From CAZMYM01 sp964620325 (GTDB lineage Bacteria > Bipolaricaulota > Bipolaricaulia > UBA7950 > UBA9294): a stretch of DNA of 64,000 nucleotides. The stretch covers positions 1-64,000 of the forward strand of contig CAZUIM010000007.1 in assembly GCA_964620325.1 (NCBI GenBank), written 5' to 3'. Both the position numbers and the translations under genes were made by a program. Shown here one piece after another: positions 60,458 through 64,000 of this stretch (position 1 is its first letter; every line of letters begins with the position of its first letter). A model generated the notes under the pieces. The model was not told the origin of the DNA. It saw only the letters and a list, made by a program, of their open reading frames with translations, and searched no databases.

Positions 60458-61276
60458 CTAGTTGTCAGGCTCGCTCCCCCGGGCGAGATTCTCTCGCATC
60501 TCGGCCAGGATGCGGTCTTTCATTCGCGAAACCTGGCGTTGCGACACGCCGAGTTCATCGCCGACCTCCGATTGGCTCTTCCCGTGATAGAAGAGTCCGC
60601 GGATCACCTGCTGCTGCATCTCAGTGAGCTGATCGAGAGCGATCAGCACGCGCATCTTGACGTCGTGCGGCAGATCATCCGTCGAAGGAGTCAGGCTCTC
60701 GATCGACGGGGGAGACGGATTCGGGTCGTGCTCGCGTCGGTCGCGGTCGATCGAGACGTAGGTCATCGATTCCCTCCCGCGAAGAAGGGCGGCGATCTGC
60801 TCTTCCGTCAGATCGAGGCGGGCGGCGAGCTCGGCCAGCGTCGGTGGTCGGCCCGTCTCCTGGAAGATCGCCTCCTCGGCCTGCTTGATCCGGCGGTTCA
60901 TGGTCTGAACCCATTGTGGGATTCTGATCGTCGAGTGTCTGTCTCGAATGTAATGGCGAATCTCGCCGCGGATCAGGTACGTTGCGTAGGTTGAGAACCG
61001 GGTATCCTTCGCGAGATCGAAGTTGGCGACGGCGTTGAGTAGGCCGATGTAGCCGGCCTGGACCAAGTCGTCGAGCGGCTCTCCCGAGTGCAAGAAACCC
61101 AGAGCGATCGACTTCACGAGCCCGACGTTGCGCCGGACGATCTCCTCCTGAAGTGCACTCACGCCGCGGGAGGAAGCTGCGTTCGTTCCCTCGTCCCCTC
61201 GCGTCGTCTTCTGGAGAAGTCGGATGACCTCTTCGTTCGAGAGCGAACTCAAGGACGCTGCTTTCAGATCTTCCAT
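60458..61276 (-). CDS. SigB/SigF-type alternative sigma factor
   Basis: This 272-residue group 3 sigma factor has region 2 (LVKSIALGFLHSGEPLDDLVQAGYIGLLNAV and TRFSTYATYLIRGEIRHYIRD, in separate helices), region 3 (NRRIKQAEEAIFQETGRPPTLAE) and region 4 (GLFYHGKSQSEVGDELGVSQRQVSRMKDRIL). It resembles the SigB/SigF/SigG or FliA families of Gram-positives. ATG 61276 has AGAGG seven bases upstream; the frame extends to 61312. No RsbW/SpoIIAB-like anti-sigma gene is adjacent. Confidence 0.88.
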   Translation of the reverse strand: MEDLKAASLSSLSNEEVIRLLQKTTRGDEGTNAASSRGVSALQEEIVRRNVGLVKSIALGFLHSGEPLDDLVQAGYIGLLNAVANFDLAKDTRFSTYATYLIRGEIRHYIRDRHSTIRIPQWVQTMNRRIKQAEEAIFQETGRPPTLAELAARLDLTEEQIAALLRGRESMTYVSIDRDRREHDPNPSPPSIESLTPSTDDLPHDVKMRVLIALDQLTEMQQQVIRGLFYHGKSQSEVGDELGVSQRQVSRMKDRILAEMRENLARGSEPDN

Positions 61277-61313
61277 TCGTGGACCTCTCGATCGATCGAG
61301 GCTCTCGACCACG

Positions 61314-61319
61314 AGTATA
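61314..61319 (-). promoter_or_regulatory. Possible -10 element for the SigB/F-like gene
   Basis: TATACT on the minus strand (five of six) lies 37 bases before ATG 61276. The -35 region is weak. Start would be near 61307, giving a leader of about 30 bases with an SD. Confidence 0.35.
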
Positions 61320-61348
61320 CAGGTTCGTCCCGACAGGACGGCGCCGCG

Positions 61349-61831
61349 CTAGAGCGGTTGTGCGATGATCAGGAGAACGAGGAGTCCCGCCAGTGCGCCG
61401 AGGCGGAGAACGTCGGCCCAAGGAAACTCGGGAGGGCGGATCCGATCGAACGGCGACGGGCAGCCGCGGACGGCGCAGGTGCCGATCGTGTCACGGAGCG
61501 CGAACTCCGCCGAACGTCCGCCGCCGATGATCGCCCGATCGCCGACGAAGACAGTCGGGACTGTGTCCGCCTCGATGCCGTACGCTGCGGCGAGCGAGTT
61601 GAAGAGGTCCAGCGCGCCGGGCTCCGCGATCTCGTACCGCTCGATCGCAGAGCTGGGTAGATCGAGGACCAGTTCGGCGATCAGCTCTTCGATGAGGTTG
61701 CAGTCGGGACATCCCTCCTCGTAGAAGACGACGATCATCGGTGCCTCCGGTTCGACCGCGATTGCCGACGGGGCGAGAAGCGACAGAGCGAACGCGATGA
61801 CGCCGATGAGCGAGCCGCATCGAACGGACAT
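61349..61831 (-). CDS. Exported thioredoxin-fold protein with C-terminal membrane helix
   Basis: This 160-residue protein has a signal peptide (about 1-25), then IVVFYEEGCPDCNLIEEL with the CPDC redox motif (about 41-44) and VPTVFVGDRAIIGG, the cis-Pro strand. The last 20 residues form a membrane helix. It is clearly paralogous to the N-terminal domain of the next upstream CcdA fusion. It probably receives electrons from that CcdA-type protein. ATGA overlap couples them. Confidence 0.75.
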   Translation of the reverse strand: MSVRCGSLIGVIAFALSLLAPSAIAVEPEAPMIVVFYEEGCPDCNLIEELIAELVLDLPSSAIERYEIAEPGALDLFNSLAAAYGIEADTVPTVFVGDRAIIGGGRSAEFALRDTIGTCAVRGCPSPFDRIRPPEFPWADVLRLGALAGLLVLLIIAQPL

Positions 61832-62958
61832 CACATCACCCCGAGCAGGACGGCGATGATCATCCCGACACCGAGAAAGAGCATGACGACCCCGGAGATC
61901 AGGTGGAGCTTCCCCAGCCGCTGCGACCTCCAGCGTTCGGCCCGAGCGGTCGTCGTGAAACCGAGCTGGACGGCAACGGTGATGACGAGCAGTGGGAGGA
62001 TGAAGATGAAGTTGTAGAGCAGCAAGTAGAGCATCCCCTGTGTTCGACTCGTCGTCCTCGACAGAAGGGCGAGGATTGCGATGTACGGACCGGAGGAACA
62101 CGGCAGAAGGAAGAGCGAGTCGAGCACGCCGACCGCGAACGCCCCGGGGACCGAGACGACCGAGGACGTGATCCGCTTGACGGTCGGTCGCCAACGTTGG
62201 GGGACCTCGATTGTGAACCACTTCCCGTAGGCGAAGTAGTCCTTCATGTTCCAGACGCCGAGAAGAATGGCGAGGGACGAGACGCCGAGGATGAACGGAC
62301 GCTGGATTCCGGCCGCCTGGATCGCTGAGAAGATCCCGATCCCCATCAGGAAGTAGGAGATATAGATTGCCCCGGTGAATGCGAGGCCGGCCCGCAAGAC
62401 GCGGCCCTTTCGACCGGCGACCAACAGGGTCCCAAGGAGAAGGACGAGGACGGCGAAGGTGCAGGGGTTGACGGAGTCGGCGGCCGCGGCGAGGAGGAGC
62501 GCCGGGATGGTCAGCTTCTCCGCCAGGCTCGTCTGGGTTCCGGCGGATACGCGCTCAAGTGGTGACGGGGCGTCCTCGGCGACCGCGCGTCGGACGGCCT
62601 TCTCGAGAGCCGTGTCGGCCGCCCGCCCGCTCGGCGAGTAGGGTTCGGGCTCGAGTCCGTAGAACGTCCCGCCGAGCAGGGCGACGTCCCCGACAAAGAC
62701 GATCGGAACGGCCCCCATCTCGACGTCGTACGCGGCGAGGAGCTGCTGCAACAGGTCGATCGACTCCGGCTCGTGAATCTCGTATCGGAGGACGTCGAGC
62801 TCCGGATACGACGGGCGAATCGATTCGAGGAATTCCTCCGTGCGGACGCAGTCTCTGCAGCCGATCTCGTGGAAGACGACGATCGTCGTCGCACCTGCGG
62901 TGAAGGCAACGGCGAGGATCGCACCGATGGCTGCGCACGTGATCAGGTTCCGTTTCAA
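61831..62958 (-). CDS. Thioredoxin-domain / CcdA-like transmembrane fusion
   Basis: This 375-residue protein has a signal peptide, an exported thioredoxin-fold domain with CRDC (about 34-37) and VPIVFVGDVALLGG, then six membrane helices of the CcdA/DsbD type from about residue 150. The membrane half has the paired Cys of electron carriers: DSVNPCTFAVLVLLLGTLL (about 162-180) and LDSLFLLPCSSGPYIAIL. It should pass reducing power from cytoplasmic thioredoxin to the cell surface. The thioredoxin domain precedes the membrane part, opposite to E. coli DsbD where it follows it. Confidence 0.82.
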   Translation of the reverse strand: MKRNLITCAAIGAILAVAFTAGATTIVVFHEIGCRDCVRTEEFLESIRPSYPELDVLRYEIHEPESIDLLQQLLAAYDVEMGAVPIVFVGDVALLGGTFYGLEPEPYSPSGRAADTALEKAVRRAVAEDAPSPLERVSAGTQTSLAEKLTIPALLLAAAADSVNPCTFAVLVLLLGTLLVAGRKGRVLRAGLAFTGAIYISYFLMGIGIFSAIQAAGIQRPFILGVSSLAILLGVWNMKDYFAYGKWFTIEVPQRWRPTVKRITSSVVSVPGAFAVGVLDSLFLLPCSSGPYIAILALLSRTTSRTQGMLYLLLYNFIFILPLLVITVAVQLGFTTTARAERWRSQRLGKLHLISGVVMLFLGVGMIIAVLLGVM

Positions 62959-63001
62959 CGTGTGATCTCCCTTCGGCGTGTGGAGTGACGGTTTCCGATC
63001 G

Positions 63002-64000
63002 CTACGGTTCGTCCTTCCACATCAGATCGTCTCCATACATGCGCGACCACTCGTCGAGACCGCCGAGGAGGCTTCTCGCGTTCGGATACCCGGCCCCTCG
63101 CAGCGCTTCCGCGACGGGATCAGCGCTCTGCCCGGATTGATCGTAGACGAAGATCTTGGTGTCCCACGGGACGGCGCCGACGCGGCGTTCGAGCGTCTTC
63201 GTGCTGAACTCGGCGAGCGGGATGCTCGTCGCGCCGATCACGTGGCCTGCGGCGAACGCCTCCGGCGAACGGAGGTCGATCAGAACGTAGAGGTAGTACG
63301 AATCGAGTCTGCTAGGCTCGACCGAGAAGCCGGCGACCGGGGCGGCGGGGGTCCCGTAATCGATGCCGGTTGGGTCCGGATGGAGGAAACGCGCTCCGAA
63401 GGCGCGCGTCCAGCCTGCGAGTCCGCCGGCCAGGTACCAGGAGCTCGGAAAGCCCTCCAGGTGAAGATCCTCGATGACGGTCAGCGCGGACGTCCCGTCC
63501 GCGTCGTACAGGATCAGGCTGTGGCTCCTCGGGAGTCGCTCGAGTGCGTCCGGGAGTCCGTCGAGCGGAACGTTCACCGCGTTGACGAAATGGCCGGAAG
63601 CGAACTCGGCCGGACTTCTCACGTCGACGAGCGCAACCGCGTAGTAGTTCAGTTCCTCGGTGGAGTAGTTGTACGGTCTCATGCGGAGTACGGTCCCCTT
63701 GATGTAGAGGGTCAGCCGTCCCCCCGTCCCGATGGAGTCGGGCCCGTACCGTGGGTCGTTCGAGTAGACGTAGATCGTCTTGGAGACGGTCTGGCCGCCG
63801 TAGCCGGTCGTGCCGAGAACCGCTCGGAGGTCGACCGACTCGCCGGGCTCGAGGACCTTCGTGGCCAGTTCCGCCGTGGTGCAGCCGCAGGGCGCTTTCA
63901 CGTTGTCGATGATGAGGGTCTCATCGCCGTCGTTGGTGAGGACGAAGGTGTGCTCGATCGCGTAGCCCTCGGGAATCGTGCCGAAGTCGTAGGTGTCGTT
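63002..64000 (-). CDS. DUF1573 / double-rhodanese protein, 5' end outside the window
   Basis: This partial protein (333 residues visible) runs off the right edge. It starts in the window with a DUF1573-like domain (HTFVLTNDG, then APCGCTTAEL), a beta-sandwich with the CGCT motif. Two rhodanese-like domains follow: DVRSPAEFASGHFVNAVNVPLDGL and IDLRSPEAFAAGHVIGATSIPLAEF. At the usual Cys position each has Asp (LYDADGTSA and VYDQSGQSA), so both rhodaneses look catalytically inactive and may bind sulfur ligands only. It sits 43 bases upstream of the thioredoxin-CcdA gene and probably belongs to the same operon. Confidence 0.75.
   Translation of the reverse strand, partial: NDTYDFGTIPEGYAIEHTFVLTNDGDETLIIDNVKAPCGCTTAELATKVLEPGESVDLRAVLGTTGYGGQTVSKTIYVYSNDPRYGPDSIGTGGRLTLYIKGTVLRMRPYNYSTEELNYYAVALVDVRSPAEFASGHFVNAVNVPLDGLPDALERLPRSHSLILYDADGTSALTVIEDLHLEGFPSSWYLAGGLAGWTRAFGARFLHPDPTGIDYGTPAAPVAGFSVEPSRLDSYYLYVLIDLRSPEAFAAGHVIGATSIPLAEFSTKTLERRVGAVPWDTKIFVYDQSGQSADPVAEALRGAGYPNARSLLGGLDEWSRMYGDDLMWKDEP

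Overview
The window is a GC-rich (roughly 60% by eye), densely coded bacterial chromosome segment holding about 65 protein genes and three tRNAs, with standard code and many ATGA stop/start overlaps. Start codons are a mix of ATG, GTG and TTG. Two features hint at a deep-branching lineage: a NusG interrupted by a domain of about 190 residues, as known in Thermotoga, and an EF-Tu with a GHIDHGK P-loop. A candidate phylum such as Bipolaricaulota (Acetothermia), or a Thermotogota relative, would fit. This is inference only; I see no decisive marker.

Region by region. 1-8509 is the tRNA-Thr / tuf / rpmG / tRNA-Trp / secE / nusG / rplKAJL / rpoB block. It ends after rpoB: rpoC is not there. 8520-12011 carries a NUDIX hydrolase, an AhpD-like protein, Kbl, RidA and an M19 dipeptidase. 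12008-16661 holds a two-P-loop kinase-like protein, topA and the primary sigma factor. 16847-18492 holds small envelope and acetyltransferase genes.

18593-30975 is an accessory catabolic island. It has two divergent operons encoding molybdenum-hydroxylase FAD and [2Fe-2S] subunits (two of each), one molybdopterin subunit, a MocA-like nucleotidyltransferase, YgfK, SsnA and a PLP enzyme of the threonine-synthase type. It resembles the purine/uric-acid and selenium-dependent molybdenum hydroxylase clusters of anaerobes. An M32 carboxypeptidase and a TlpA-like thioredoxin follow.

33364-41919 is mostly envelope and small-enzyme genes: a PspC/LiaI/LiaI/LiaF-like membrane operon, two coupled flavodoxin-fold proteins, a DEDDh exonuclease, tandem paralogous membrane proteins, an Eis-type acetyltransferase, an SDR and an AlkD-like protein. 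42101-49244 has tryptophanase with an EamA transporter, Sua5/YchF, and a lipoate module (lone lipoyl domain, LipB, LipA, LplA-like, DUF501). 49270-51606 is a secreted vWA/RTX/Cys-repeat protein. 51688-57761 has a split RsmF-type methyltransferase pair, a BCAM0308-like protein and acpP-fabG-fabD-fabH-plsX downstream of tRNA-Leu. 57921-64000 has another secreted vWA protein, an SDR, a SigB/F-like sigma factor and a thioredoxin / CcdA / double-rhodanese sulfur-redox set that runs off the right edge.

Together the metabolic genes (Kbl, RidA, dipeptidase, carboxypeptidase, tryptophanase, purine-type hydroxylase) suggest a heterotroph fermenting amino acids, peptides and possibly purines, with bacterial ester lipids.
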